Part shown: piece by piece, positions 9,883 to 21,532 of the stretch
Layout: each line of letters starts with the position of its first letter
How positions within the stretch are numbered: position 1 is the stretch's first letter
Program-made: the position numbers and the translations under genes
The notes under the pieces: generated by a model
What the model saw: the letters and a program-made list of their open reading frames with translations, nothing else
The model's database searches: none
What the model was told of the DNA's origin: nothing
NCBI GenBank assembly: GCA_032716605.1
Contig: CM064509.1
Location: 35,683,618-35,747,617 of the forward strand
Reading direction: 5' to 3'
Length of the DNA stretch: 64,000 nucleotides
Source of the DNA: Paralithodes platypus
Taxonomy: Eukaryota > Arthropoda > Malacostraca > Decapoda > Lithodidae

Positions 9883-11692
9883 CTGTAGAACAGGGAAATT
9901 ACATTATTTAGACAATTTCTTATAATTGAATATTGATATGATGTACATAATGCATTTTTTTTTCTTCATTTTTTTGTGCACAATATATACCGCAAACAAA
10001 TGGAAGTGTTAGTGAATGGCAGGCTGGATGTATGTGGAATGACAGAGACCAAATGGAAAGGTTCAGATGTGAGAGAGTGGGAGTGTGGAATGGGTGTGTG
10101 TGCTGGAGTGAGTGAAGGAACAGCGAGAGAAGGTCCGTGTTTGTTTGTAAGTAACAAATGGAAGGAATGTGTAAGAGAGTATGGCTCTGTGGGTTCAAGG
10201 ATTGTGTGGGTGAGAATGAAAGTAGGAATACAAACGTGGGTAATTGTGTGTGTGTTGACAGAGGATCAACTTGAAAGCAAGAAATAGGAGTTCTAGATGA
10301 ATGCGGAGGCGTGCCTGGAGAAGTTTGACAAGAACGAAAGAATATTTTTGATTGGGGATATGAATGGTAAGGTGGGTGATAGGAAAGTTGAGGGAGTGGT
10401 AAGGGTGGGAGGTACCATCAGAGGTGAATGGGAATGGTAGTGCACTTGTGGACGTATGTGTGGGGAGGAGGCTGTGGATAGCCAACACCTTCTTCCGACA
10501 CAGAATGATCCACAGGTACACGTGGAAACGGGTGTGGACAATGAAGGGTAACGATAAGACAGTGGTGGAACGAAAGTCATTGATTGATTATGTATGTGTC
10601 GATGAACGAATGAAGAAATCTGTGATGGATGCTAGGGCGTATAGGGGTATTGGAGGGGGTCTGTCGGATCATTATGTAGTAGTAGCTAAGGTTAGGATAC
10701 AAAAGAAGTGGGTGAGGAGAGCTGGGGGGTGGGGGGAGGGTGCAAGAGGAAGGTGGAATGGTGAGGAGGGTGCAGAGGTTCTACGAGGAGGAAATCAGGG
10801 AAGAGTAAAGGAGAGCAGTAGAAAGACGACTAGCTGGGTTTAACCTGGAAGTTATGGAGGAAGTGGAGGAAATGAGCAAGGTGTTTAAGGATGAGATCTG
10901 TGCAGCATGTGAGGAGGTGTGTAGAGTGAAGAGAAGAGGGAGGGGAGTGAAAGGTACAGCAAGGTGGACAGAAGAAGATAAAGATAGCTGTGGAAGAAAA
11001 GAAGAAAACATATAGAGAGTGGTTGGGTAGTAGAGGGAATGAAGATTTCGAGAGACAGAAACGAGCGAGGTACGTGGAGAGTAAGAGGATTGTAAGAGAG
11101 TAGTGAAGGAAAGTAAGAGGAGAGTAGATGAGGAATTTGGAAGGTATCGGAGTGTATAATGGAGGGAGAGTAAGAAACTGTTCAGGAAAGAAGTCAAGAA
11201 AGTTAGGAAAGGTGGCAAGGGAAACAGTAAGGGTGTGAAAGAGAAGAACGAGAGAATGCTAGCCGAGAAGCAAGAGAGAGTCGAAAGATGGAGGGAGTAC
11301 TTCAATGAGTTGCTAAATGTAAGGAATGAAGAGCCAGCAAACATAGTTAGATATGGTATGGGAGGGAGAAGAAGAGAAGTAGTGGAGGAGGAGGTGGGGA
11401 TCAGGAGGTCAGAAGTGTGGGAAGCCATGACAAGAGTGAAGTTGGGGAAAGCACCAGAAAAGCACCCCCCTATGTGGGGAAATGTTGAGATATGGCGGTG
11501 AGATAGTGATCGAAGGGGTATGGAAAATGTGCAAACTAGCATGGGAGAAGGGGAGTGCACCCGATGACTGGAAGACTGGCATAATAGTCCCCCTATGTAA
11601 GGGCAAATGGGAAAGAGGAGTGTATGGTAACCACCGAGGAATATGTCTTCTAAGCGTAGTAGGGAAGGTATACAGTAGGGTAGTGATTGAGA

Positions 11693-12926
11693 TTGAGATT
11701 GGGAAGAGGATTGGGTTTAGTAGGAAAGAATGGTAGAGATTGGGAGTTGAATCAGTTGCTGTTCGCTGATGACACAGCATTGGTGGCGGATTCTGATGAG
11801 AAACTGCAGCGGGTAGTCAAAGAGTTTGGTGTGGTTTGTGGAAGGAGGAAACTGAAGGTGAACGTCAATAAAAGTAAAGTAATGGTGTGTAATAGGGGAG
11901 AGCATTAGGGTGAATCTTGATGTGAGGCTGGATGGGGAAATATTGGAACAAGTAGAGTGTTTTAAATATCTAGGAGGAACAATAAGCAGGAGTGGAGGTA
12001 TGGAAGTGGAGGTAAAACAGAGAGTGTGTGAAGGAAGGAAGGTTTTCGGAGCAATGGGAAGTATGTGGAAGACGAGAAATCTCGGAGTGAAAGTAAAAAG
12101 TGCACTGTATCAAGGAATTGTTGTGCCAACAGTGATGTATGGGGCTGAGACATGGGCTCTGAAGAAAAAGGAGAAAAGAGGGCTGGATGTGATGGAGATG
12201 AGCTGCTTGAGGAGTATGTGTGGAGTTACTCGTAGAGACAGATTGAGAAATGAAGAGATACGTAGGAGAGTGGGGCAGCAGGAACATTTGTCAGCCAGAG
12301 TGGACAGAAGGGTGCTGAGCTGGTATGGTCATGTGGAACGAATGGGAGATGAAAGGCTTACAAAGAGAATATGTGAGTCAGGTACAAGGGGAGATAGAAG
12401 GGCAGGAAGACCCCCATTGCGATGGAGAGACTGTGTAAGAAAGGCTTTGGATGATAGAGGAATGACTATAGATCAGGCAGGGGAAGTGGTGGTGGACAGG
12501 AGTGAATGGAGAATGCTTGTGAATAGTTGAGTGAACACGTGGTCATTTGGAGTAAGGGGTCGGGCGCAAGTTGGACTAGATAATAGTCCATCAGGCGCCT
12601 GGCCTGGGGAGACGATTAATATGAAGGGTGTGCCTGGAAGTGCTGGAAGGGCTTGTCGCTTTGGCTCCGCTGCATGTCTGCCTGCCGAGATCGGAACCTC
12701 TCCTGGTGGTCAGGGGCCGGGGGAGTGCTGGAGCGACCTTGGTAACCCTGGTCTCTGGGTCTTCTCCTGGGTGACCTGGATGTGTGAGAGTTTGTGTTTT
12801 TTATCTGTGTTATTTTTTGTTTTATGTTGTTTTTGTGTTTTCCCTGTTCTTGCTCTGTCTTGAGTCGGCTACCCCCAAAATGGGGATTGGGCCTGAGCAT
12901 ATAGATAGATAGATAGAGCATCTAGA
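11693..12926 (+). mobile_element. Second RTE-type LINE nested in copy B (12-bp TSD)
   Basis: Flanked by the identical 12-mer tagtgattgaga at 11681-11692 and 12927-12938, which also restores the copy B reading when removed. It is 5'-truncated, starting just before LLFADDTALVADS, and ends in an (ATAG)n tail at about 12899-12926. Its 3' untranslated region (12531-12898) matches the 3' end of the fragment at 63.5-63.96 kb. It belongs to the same clade as copy A but to a clearly different family. Confidence 0.9.
11910..12530 (+). pseudogene. RTE-type LINE ORF, RT thumb and C-terminus
   Basis: 206 codons open to the natural stop. Motifs: FKYLGGTISRSG, VVPTVMYGAETWALKKKEK, MCGVTRRDRLRNEEIRRR, LSWYGHVERMGDERL and RAGRPPLRWRD, an order typical of RTE-clade proteins. 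The catalytic FADDT box lies just upstream in another frame (about 11757-11800), so the visible ORF is the 3' part of a dead-on-arrival insertion. The good preservation of this part suggests a fairly recent insertion. Confidence 0.85.
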
Positions 12927-13847
12927 TAGTGATTGAGAGAGTGAGAGTGAGAACGGAGAAATGGATAGGCGACGAGCAGGGAGGTTTTCGGAAGGGAAGA
13001 GGATGTGTAGATCAGATTTTTACCCTGAATTGTGTTGTGGAGAAATTTGTGAAGAAACAAAAGGTGTATGTTGCCTTTATGGACTTGGAGAAGGCCTATG
13101 ACAGAGTGGGTAGAGAAGGTTTGTGGAAAGTACTTAGAATATACGGAGAAGATGGCAAGTGGCTGAAAACAGTGCAGGGCATGTATGAGGGTGCAAAGGC
13201 GGCAGTACGTGTGTAGAGTGAGCAGAGCGAGTTTTTTGACCTGAATGTTGGTTTGAAACATGGGTGTGTGATGTCCCCGTGGTTGTTTACTGGATGGAGT
13301 CATGAAAGAAATACTATCAAGAGCAGTGGATGTTGGTGTATCGCTGAAAAGGGAGGGAATTGAGGGGAAGCTACCTATACTGCAGTTTGCGGATGATAGA
13401 GTTCTGATGAGTGATAATGAATGGGAGTTGCAGGGAAGAGCAAGGTTATGGTCTTCGACAGGGGTGAAGTCACAGAGTGTGAGGTGAAGCTGAACGGTCA
13501 GGCTATGGATATCGACAACTCTTTTAAGTATCTGGGAAGTGTGTTGAGGAAAGATGGGACTATGGATGAAGAAGTGCGGGAGAGGGTACAACAGGGGAAG
13601 AGGGTTGTAGGAACGCTGAAAGCAGTAACAAGAAATAGGGTGGTCAGTATGGAAATGAAGAAGTCCTTGCATGACAGTATCGTAATCCCGACGTGACGAA
13701 AGCGAAGCATGGACGTTGGTCGAGAGACTCTCAGACCAAGAGTGAGAGCAGTGGCAATGAATTACTTAAGAAGTGTGTGCGGAGTTACATGGAGGGCTAG
13801 GCAGACGAATGAGGAAGTAAGAAGGAGGTGTGGTGTGGAGAGTGCAG

Positions 13848-14086
13848 CTCAATTCCTCCTAGGTAGGCCGGAGACGGTAGGCCAGGCACGCCACAAAGTG
13901 TTAATGTCCACCACTGTGCAAAAAATCATAGAAATCCATCGAGTACTTTTCGAATTACGCCCCATTTTTAAATTTTTAGCCATATTTCATATTTTGAAAA
14001 ATAAAATTCAAGTTTTAAACACTCCTATGAGCAGGTTCAAACGCAAAATGATGCAAGATTTGTGCACATAGTACGACGAAATGCGA
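13848..14086 (+). repeat. AT-rich block, copy 1 of a direct repeat
   Basis: About 240 bp beginning with tcctcctaggtaggccgg and containing atcgagtacttttcgaatta and acactcctatgagca; it recurs at about 14503-14787. The two copies differ by scattered changes. Copy 2 carries an extra block of about 55 bp (aaacgcaac to cgaaca) that also occurs at 15301-15356. Confidence 0.75.
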
Positions 14087-14103
14087 ATATGCATAATAAA
14101 AAC

Positions 14104-14200
14104 ATAAAATAAAATAAACAATTATTCTGGGTGAAAATAAAATAAACAATTATTATGGGTGAAAATAAAATAAACAATTATTATGGGTGAAAATCAACTG
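14104..14200 (+). repeat. 28-bp tandem repeat, three copies
   Basis: Three tandem units of about 28 bp built on aaataaacaattatt and gggtgaa, differing by one base in the first copy. It lies between the two AT-rich direct repeat copies. Confidence 0.8.
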
Positions 14201-14502
14201 ATATAAAAGCTAAAATTATCATTATACGTTTATTTCTATAAAATCCAATAGTATTGATATAATATTCTAAATACCGTCATCATGTTCAGTGGAAAATTTA
14301 GCTATGATTTAGTATGTATGAGATCACATATATGTTATTTAGCAAGTTTCTGAAATATCGTGAATGTGGGTGAAAAACAAGCGATACCATTATTATGTTG
14401 GCCGCGGCAAGAGGTTTTTTGGCCCAAGCTGCCTAGTAGGATGGGCGAGCGTTTTACTATACTGGGTTTTAACAGGGTAGGCGGGAGGTGGAGATCGCGG
14501 CT

Positions 14503-14787
14503 CACTTCCTCCTATGTAGGCCGGAGAGGGTAGGCCAGGCACGCCACAAAGTGTTTATGTCCACCACTGTGTAAAAAATCATAAAAATCCATCGAGTACT
14601 TTTCGAATTATGCACCATTTTTCATTGTTTAGCCATATTTAATATTTTGAAATATAGGATAGGATTCAAGTTTTAAACACTCCTATGAGCAAGTTCAAAC
14701 GCAACACACTTTACGAAGCATTGGGGGAGGTACATTTTCCCGGTGAGATGCCCTCGAACATAGTACGACGAAATGCGAATATGCAGT
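14503..14787 (+). repeat. AT-rich block, copy 2 of the direct repeat
   Basis: Second copy of the 13848-14086 block, enlarged near 14705-14760 by a segment with the words tttacgaagcattggg and aggtacattttcc that is also found at 15301-15356. It joins the repeat to the ACGAAGCA iteron family further right. Confidence 0.7.
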
Positions 14788-14959
14788 ATACTTACAACTA
14801 AACTGTGTTCGACGGCCGTAATCGCAATAGAGGGAGCTGGTGGCAGAAATTTCACCATGGGGGACGATTGGAACACCTCGAAGGTGTGTCCTCGTTGTTA
14901 GGTAGATGCTTCCTGTCTGAAGGCCAGTTACTGACTGACCTGAATCAAGAAATGTTCCC

Positions 14960-15356
14960 TAATAATAACTAGCTTTGGCTCAAAGCACTAGCCGGTAACC
15001 TGTTAACATAAACGAAGCACTAGACAATACCCTTATAAACGAAGCACCTAGACGGCACTCTGTCCAGATGAACGAAACAACCGTGCCCAAATGGAAGACG
15101 CACTAGACGATACCCTGCCATTCTCGAAAATAAAAAATTATATATAATATTTTCCACACATGGAGAGCCAATAATTGAAGTCTCTATTCACAATGCTCCC
15201 TAATATTAATATTCCTGACAGGCCAGTTGCAAAACGACTACTATACGAAGCATGACCTAGGTGTATGACGTACTGTACGAAGCATTGATTAGGTGACCAA
15301 TACACTTTACGAAGCATTGGGGAGGTACATTTTCCTGTGAAATACCCTCGAACATT
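14960..15356. repeat. Degenerate ACGAAGCA iterons
   Basis: Repeated words aacgaagcactagac, acgaagcacctagac, tacgaagcatgacctagg and tacgaagcattg occur at irregular spacing. They match the iterons at 15.7, 21.7 and 28.1 kb and those inside the satellite array. No gene is visible here. Confidence 0.6.
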
Positions 15357-15690
15357 TCCTCAGCCGTCATCGAGAAATGATGGAGGTCGCTCTTCGAAAA
15401 ATTTAGCTTTTTCTCGAAAAAAGATTGTTTGTAATTTGTCCACGACGAAATGTTTCACACGCACAAATTTAGACCCTCCGGAAAAAAGGTTCACCGCCGA
15501 CTCAAGTTGAATAGCAGAATTTATTTTTGGTGAGTTGTCTGCCTGGGGTTGTCGGAGCTCTCGAATCGAAGTATTTCCGATCGCTCCCAAAGCCCACCAA
15601 CTCACATTGGACAGCAGAAGATCGCCTACAGTTTTGTGTGAAAAATCACATGCTTTTCCAAGAAAGATAATTTTGTCGCTATTTTTCAAC
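15357..15690 (-). repeat. Isolated satellite-core copy (inverted), with 110-codon frame
   Basis: This is the reverse complement of the core of the 48-60 kb satellite, standing alone here. It shares tacttcgat, ccaaaaataaattctgct and the gagttgg-x-gtgaacc block. On the minus strand, 15692-15360 is open for 110 codons (LKNSDKIIFLGKACDF at its start, FFREKAKFFEERPPSFLDDG at its end). The same frame is open in part at 28105-28374 and in many array units. I see no domain, and the array copies shift frame freely, so a protein is possible but poorly supported. Confidence 0.65.
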
Positions 15691-15820
15691 ATTTATCGAT
15701 GTAATATACCAAGCATGGCCTCGTTTAACGACGCAATCGAAGCATCTCATTGGTGAACGACGCAAAATACGAAGCATCGCCTCGGTAAACGACGCAATAT
15801 ACGAAGCATAGCCTCGGTGA
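15690..15820 (+). repeat. ACGAAGCAT iterons
   Basis: About four units of roughly 31 bp carrying gacgcaatatacgaagcat and cctcggt. They lie directly left of the helicase island and match the iterons at 21.7 kb (right of it) and 28.1 kb. Confidence 0.7.
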
Positions 15821-15961
15821 GCATGTTCAAATGTTCACAACTGGAAATCAACTATGATTGCCTCTATCAAAAAATCGTACTCTGAGTACGGAATACTTAA
15901 AATCCCGCCAGTGGCGGGAGAATTGCCGACACCACTCGCCGGTAAAATGGAAAAAAAATAC

Positions 15962-16457
15962 AATTCTCCCTACCAATAAATGCCTACAGTGGCTGATAGA
16001 GGCGCTGAACGCAAGGTTTACCACGACGCCTTGTGGGAAATGGGCGACATCGCGGAGCTATCCACCCTCCCTCTCCTTCAACAATTCTATAATATATGCA
16101 GTTAATCGAAATTTCTGTAGCTGACACATAATTTGGTCTATGCATACTTCTGTTTTATTTGTTTTATATATTATAACATATTATAAAATCACTCATATTC
16201 GTAAATAACGTATATTTACAATAAAAAGTCAGCAGGTCAGTTTTTTTTATGATATAATTAATCAGCTTATATGTTTGTATTCAGTATCACTATCAGCTGC
16301 ATATGGACTTTTCCTTATCATATACTGTATAATATAAACTTGTAGATTCACACACAAATTGAGATAAACTGGTATAGTGATGTCTACAGTCGTAGCTCTG
16401 GCGCTAGTTCAGAAGCGTCCACCAGAGGTCTCAAAGGAATTGTTGGTAGGGAGAATT
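15962..16457. mobile_element. Possible MITE with 15-bp terminal inverted repeats
   Basis: The 15-mer aattctccctaccaa at 15962-15976 is exactly inverted at 16443-16457. The interval is AT-rich and non-coding. Similarity does not extend clearly inward and I see no sure target duplication, so this is tentative. Confidence 0.35.
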
Positions 16458-16616
16458 ATTGTTTGTTGTTTTTATTAATTACAGAATAAAATATATTATT
16501 TTTTCACACACAAGAAAAAATATTCACACTCAAAATGGATGGATGCAAAACCTCAGGTCGGCCATCGTGGATGTGGTAGAGGGAGGTTGTCGCTGTGTCC
16601 CTGTGTAAAGTTTTGT

Positions 16617-17304
16617 TCTATCTATCTATTGCCTGATGCCGCGATCCCCGAAGGGGTGGCCACTAACCTTGCTCTTCTCCACATTTACCTTCAAATTCCG
16701 TTTTTCACACACTGTTCCAAACTCATTTTCCAGATCCTGCAACTCCCATTCATTTTCACTCATCAGAACTGTATCATCTGCAAACAGCAGTATAGGTAGC
16801 TTCCACTCAATTCCCTCCCTTTTCAGCGATACACCAACATCCACAGGCTCTTGATAGTATTTCTTTCATGACTCCATCCATATATACAGTAAACAACCAC
16901 GGGGACATCACACACCCCTGTTTCAAACCAACATTCAGGTCAAAGAACTCGCTCTGCTCACTCTCCACACGTACTGCCGCCTTTGCACCCTCATACACGC
17001 TCTTCACTGCTTTCAACCACTTGCCATCTACTCCGTAGATAGTAGTACTCCGTAGTAGTACTACTAAGTACTTTCCACAAACCTTCTCTATCCACTCTGT
17101 CATAGGCCTTCTCCAAGTCCGTAAAGGCAACATACACCTTTTGTTTCTTCTCCAGATATTTCTCCACCACACACTTCATCTGATCTACACATCCTCTTCC
17201 CTTCCGAAAACCTCCCTGCTCGTCGCCTATCCATTTCTCCGTTATCACTCTCACTCTCTCAATCACTACCCTACTGTATACCTACCTTACTACGCTTAGA
17301 AGAC
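16617..17304 (-). mobile_element. RTE-type LINE, copy C, with internal deletion and 10-bp TSD
   Basis: Minus-strand copy of the copy A/B family. The 10-mer aaagttttgt flanks it (16607-16616 and 17305-17314). Its 3' tail (tctatctatctattgcctga, left edge) is joined almost directly to the RT core, so the thumb and C-terminal coding region present in copy A (8650-9230) is deleted. Readable parts include DLEKAYDRVDREGLWKVL, GLKQGCVMSPWLF and ADDTVLMSENEWE, plus a local duplication around 17030-17075. Confidence 0.85.
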
Positions 17305-17459
17305 AAAGTTTTGTCATTTGCCCGCTAAAGGGTTAAAATTATTATTGAAGACTTTAGCGCGAAGATGGCGTTACTTCGGTAGTAATGGACGGGCGACGCT
17401 TACCTGAGCCGTATGTCCCTCAGAGTGGCGACGAGTAGAAAGATAGAAGTCCAAAGAGA

Positions 17460-19440
17460 AGGCGAAACCAAAAGACCCGGAAACGAAAATGAAGGTGAAG
17501 GGAAAAAAGGAAGATAGCCAGAGAGGAAAGGAAGAAGAGAGAGGGAAAGAAAGATGAAACGGATAACCCAGTGAGCAAAAGTAGTTTAGCTTTGGTGGAC
17601 GTGGACCCGTTCGATGGCTCCCCTCTTGCCAACATCATCTCTGACGGCCACCGGTTGTTAACTCGCGGTCTGGCCATAGTGAATCTGACGCGCCTTACGA
17701 TCGGCGGCGGCCGTCCCTTGTACGTGATGCTCGTGCCTCGATTGCCTCCCATGGAAGCCTTTTTGGTCTTGCAGGGGAACACTCTCGACAAGATAGAACA
17801 GGGGGTGGGCCAAAATTGTTACTACGAGATTACCAACAGGAAACTGATGAGTCGCGCCACACCCCACTGTCTTCTCAAGATTGAAACGAATGCGAAAACG
17901 ACAGACACCTCTGGCAGTATCGCAACTTTCAAGAATTCGAGAGAGGTTGACTGCATATTTCTGGGACCCAAGGGAAGCACGGGAATATCGTTGCACGATA
18001 TTCCGTGACCGCCAAAAGATTCCACTGCATTCTCGACTTGCCTTATAACGCAGTCGCCTTCAGGCAGACTGTGGGCAGAACTCACAGGAACGGACAGACA
18101 TCCAATCCCGCATTCCTCCTTTTTTTCACAGACTCTCCCTCTGAGAACCGATTTTTCGACAGTCTGAAGAATAGGACAAACAATTCCAAAGCTGGTTCGT
18201 TTGCCGATAGGTACAGTGACAACACTCAGTGCATCTCTGCCAATTATGAACGAGAGCAGTTCCTAGACCAAGGTCTCATAATTAAAACATTGGGCAACGT
18301 GATCAGGATAATCACGTGCGACATCAAACCCGTGGACCTTTTCATCGTCTTTGCCAGAATGAGTTTCGGACTGGAAGAGGAGGGCTACTTTTTGATGGTC
18401 GAAGGCTTGGATTATTCCAATTCCTTGTTTGTAGACACGGTCATATTCGGACTGGATCTCTGCAGTTGTATTGTGATGGCCTACCTCAAAGAGAGAGAAC
18501 CCTTCCAACATTTAGAGCTCCTGCACGACTTGGAAGGTGCAGTGGTCGATAGTTTCACCACGGCCGAAATGGCGAGAACGCTCACGCCTCGCTTGAAGGC
18601 AGCCTTATTGAGAGCGGCGGGACGAATCCTATTCTCCAACGCTTGTCTGGCTTTGATCCACTGCCCCCGCAAAACTCCTCTAATCCATACCGATTCCCAT
18701 AGTAATCACAGTAGTATTAGTAGTAGTGTGAGTGATAATCGACTAGAAAAATTGCGAGTGCGCATACGGGCCCTCCACAACTTCCTGAAGCTCAACGAGC
18801 ACAAGACATCAAAGTCGGGCGATCCGAATCTCGACTTGGAAAATGGAGCCGACTCCAAAGAGTTTCTCGAAACCCACTTCTTGTCTCTTCTTGTTTCGGA
18901 AATAGGCAGTGTCGGTGGAAATTGGGAGGAGGCGGTCCAATCTGTGATGCTGGCGCCAGTCGTGTACAACATTCGTGTTTTGGGAGAGGGGTGCACGGAC
19001 CGGGTGATAAATATGAGAGATAAATTCATAGAGTTGAAGACAGATAATCTAACAATGATTCACGTAATTTACGCCACTGTCGTACTGAGTGCCTTAATGA
19101 AGGAAAAACCAAAGCTCGTTTACGACCTCTACGACGCCTCTATACCCCTAAGGTCTCGGCAATATAATAACGTTCTCAATATCGCCAGACGTCTCTCTTC
19201 CGACTGTGACGTCTACCAGTGTTGGCAGAATCGCCTCTCGTTAGCCACTATCGCTCGCCAGGGACATCGAAATGGGCTACAGTTATCAGAGAATGTTGTT
19301 CCTTCTTTCCTAGTACTCGCATCGTCACAGACAGTCCAGTGGTGGTCTTTATTTTCGTCTGTGACAACGGGAAGTATTTTATATCATTAATAGAATATAA
19401 GCTGCATTGTGTAAAGTTAAGGAGAAAGAGAGATATAGGC
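17460..19440 (+). pseudogene. Virus-like strawberry-notch (SBNO)-type SF2 helicase, C-terminal half
   Basis: Helicase remnant in at least three frames. About 17460-17570 is a Lys/Glu-rich segment; 17571-18008 leads into GPKGSTGISLHD, which fits motif V of SBNO-type helicases; after a one-base frame break near 18003 the next frame opens with QTVGRTHRNGQTSNP, matching motif VI, and runs 461 codons to 19390. A further frame change near 19280 moves likely coding sequence (DSPVVVFIFVCDNGKYF) into another frame up to about 19445. The N-terminal DEAD-box half is absent. SBNO-type enzymes are ATP-driven SF2 proteins found in animals and in several large DNA viruses; lack of introns and divergent flanks favour a viral origin (inference). 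Sequence then meets the non-coding block at 19472. Confidence 0.65.
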
Positions 19441-19471
19441 AGCGTGGTGGTAATATGTGCGTGTGTATGTA

Positions 19472-21027
19472 TGTGCTACCTCCCTCGGTCGGAGGAATTT
19501 TCCCGCTCGCGCGCAGGCTTTCCCGCGCCCTTGATTGGCTGGCGGATCCTGGCGCGTCCTAGGGGCCTGCTGTCTTGTGACGTCTCGGCCCGTGATTGGC
19601 CGACCATCGCGCCCTTGCGGGCTCCTGTGTAACTAACCTCCTCCATGAGGGTTCCCAGGAGCTGTCCTCCTCAGGACAGGCTTGGCGTGCATGCTTCTAA
19701 CATCCCTTTGCATACTCTCTCCCGATCACCCCCTTTACCACTGTCTCTCTCTCTGACCTTCTTCTTTTCCATTGCTTCTCACCTTTATTCAATTACTTGT
19801 CCCCTTGGGTTCTGCATACGTTTTCCATAGCCGGCCGATTGTATTGCATGCGCCATCCTCAGAGATATTTACATGTACTTAGTATAGGTTTTGAGGGTTC
19901 TTAGTTAGTAGAGGTTGGTAACTTAGTGTGTCTCCATTATTGATTTAGTGTTTCTGCTCTTTTATTTAATGCTAGACTGGGATGAGGTAACTGTAGTCGT
20001 TGTCTCCGATGTGTATATGGTTTGCTTATACTCACACGACTTCGACCGGTCCTGTGGTAGCCTGTGTTGTCTTTTCGGCTGCGTCCTTTGCGAGTGCAGC
20101 ATTGTGTTGACTGAGGGTTTTGGCCTGTTCCAGTTCCACACTTTGCTGCCTCTTTGCTTGTCTTTAGAGGGTCGCCAGGGTAGAAACAGATACTTGTGAT
20201 CTGGATCTATCAAGAGAGCAACTTAGTCACTTAACATAACTTAAAGGACGCAGTCTTAAGGACATCGCTAGGCTACGAGCCTGTCTTGCTCAACCACAGT
20301 TCCTTACCTAGAGTATTCCAGCTAGACATTATTAATCGAGTAGACACTTATTAGTATTTAATATAAGCTCTTTGATATGTATGCATATTCACAGCATTTA
20401 TTAGTCTAGGTTGTTGTTGAGTTGCACAACCATAGCAGACTGTTTCGTTGATGAGGAAGTACTTCTTTTAGTGTCGATCATTGCTACCGTTGCGCATTTA
20501 TAGTATTCTCGTGTCAGTTAACATTATATGTCCTATCTTTTAGTGTATTCCATTTGCACATGTGGTGTCCTGCCTCCTGCCTTTATATAGTTTAAGATAC
20601 GAGTATCTTATGAGCATCAGACTTTCTTCAGAAGTTTCCAGGTCTATGCTGTAGGACTATACTTAACTTTCTTTCAGATAGGAGTGAAGAGTTTATTGTT
20701 GTTTAGAGTTACTATATTGAAGCATATTTTTATTGTATTAATTCTTGCACTATTTAATTGATCTTTTCATAGATTCCTTTGTATGCATTTTAACGTAACT
20801 TGCAAGTTTGTTATCAGGCTATACCAGTGTGAGTTAGCCTGAAGTAGAGTAAATTTATGCCCAGTTAAGGATACCCCGCTATCGCAGATTAACTCTGGAG
20901 GGTATAGGTGTTTTTGTTCGCCGGCATATAAGTTCGAGGGTTTGGATCTGGCGTACCGTTGTTGCATAGTGCCCTATGTGTCCAATCATAAAGTGCCCTT
21001 GTTTTATTAGTAGCCCCGGTTGTAACA
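19472..21027 (+). mobile_element. Non-coding 1.56 kb insert, possibly a solo LTR
   Basis: This block starts tgtgctacctccc and ends ggttgtaaca, the TGT...ACA form of many LTRs. It separates helicase-like coding sequence from another virus-like frame. Near its left end are two inverted CCAAT boxes (gattggc at 19533 and 19594) and a CRE-like tgacgtc (19578), as promoters often have. It has no long ORF. I found no convincing target duplication and no internal retroelement, so the LTR reading is a guess. Confidence 0.35.
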
Positions 21028-21097
21028 TGACACTATGAATTTCAGATAATTCCAGAATAATTAATTTGGTCCCAGGAGAGAATCTAAACTCTTGTAG

Positions 21098-21532
21098 GAT
21101 GCCTATTTGGCCGTCAGAACTATACTGGGGCGAGACGTACTCTTGGAGGGCCTGTGTGAGTCCAGACTCAATGCCATTATGGGGGCGAGTTACCTGCAAG
21201 TCAAAAAACAACCCCGAGGGTTGTCCAAGAAGGTCTTTCTTGTCGGCTCTCTTTCCCGACACGTCGACAAAGACGAACTCGACGACAACGAAGACTATAA
21301 TTTTTCATCATCATCCTCTTCACCTTTCTCGTCTTCCACCAAAGAAGAACCGTAGACCCATTGTGTGAAGGTTTTCCTAAAAAACAATACCGTGCTCACC
21401 CTCACCCAGGCAAACAGCGTGTTTGTGAATTACCACTTTGACCTTTTCGTAGCCGCTAATATCACCAAGGGTGGTCATGTAATGCAGCTGTGTTTCGACA
21501 ACTATGAGAGTTTCGAGGGCATGACTCCATAA
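21098..21532 (+). pseudogene. Virus-like ORF remnant, unknown function
   Basis: One frame is readable from the stop at 21095 to TAA at 21530-21532, interrupted only by TAG at 21353-21355. It encodes RTILGRDVLLEGL, a serine/acid-rich segment (VDKDELDDNEDYN, then serines) and, after the TAG, VFVNYHFDLFVAANITKGG and LCFDNYESFEGM. Composition and lack of introns fit the helicase island just upstream and it may be the far C-terminus of that gene separated by the insert, or a separate gene. No family is recognised. Iterons begin about 180 bp downstream. Confidence 0.5.

Larger units (their letters stand above)
9985..13845 (+). mobile_element. RTE-type LINE, copy B (split by a second LINE)
   Basis: Same family as copy A, but longer at the 5' side: an endonuclease segment with VCGMTETKWKGSDV near 10020-10060, WKECVREYGSVGSR near 10155, the linker (10840-11480), then RT at 12927-13330 and C-terminal part to about 13845. 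The run is interrupted between 11692 and 12927 by a different LINE. The 3' tail of the family is missing here; sequence passes into a duplicated AT-rich block at about 13848. Several in-frame stops and deletions (for example after FADDRVLMS at 13390-13430) make it defective. Confidence 0.8.

Noticed and set aside
19472..21027. Confident LTR call
   Set aside because: Ends look right, but I found no target duplication, no partner LTR and no internal region, so it is kept only as a low-confidence feature.
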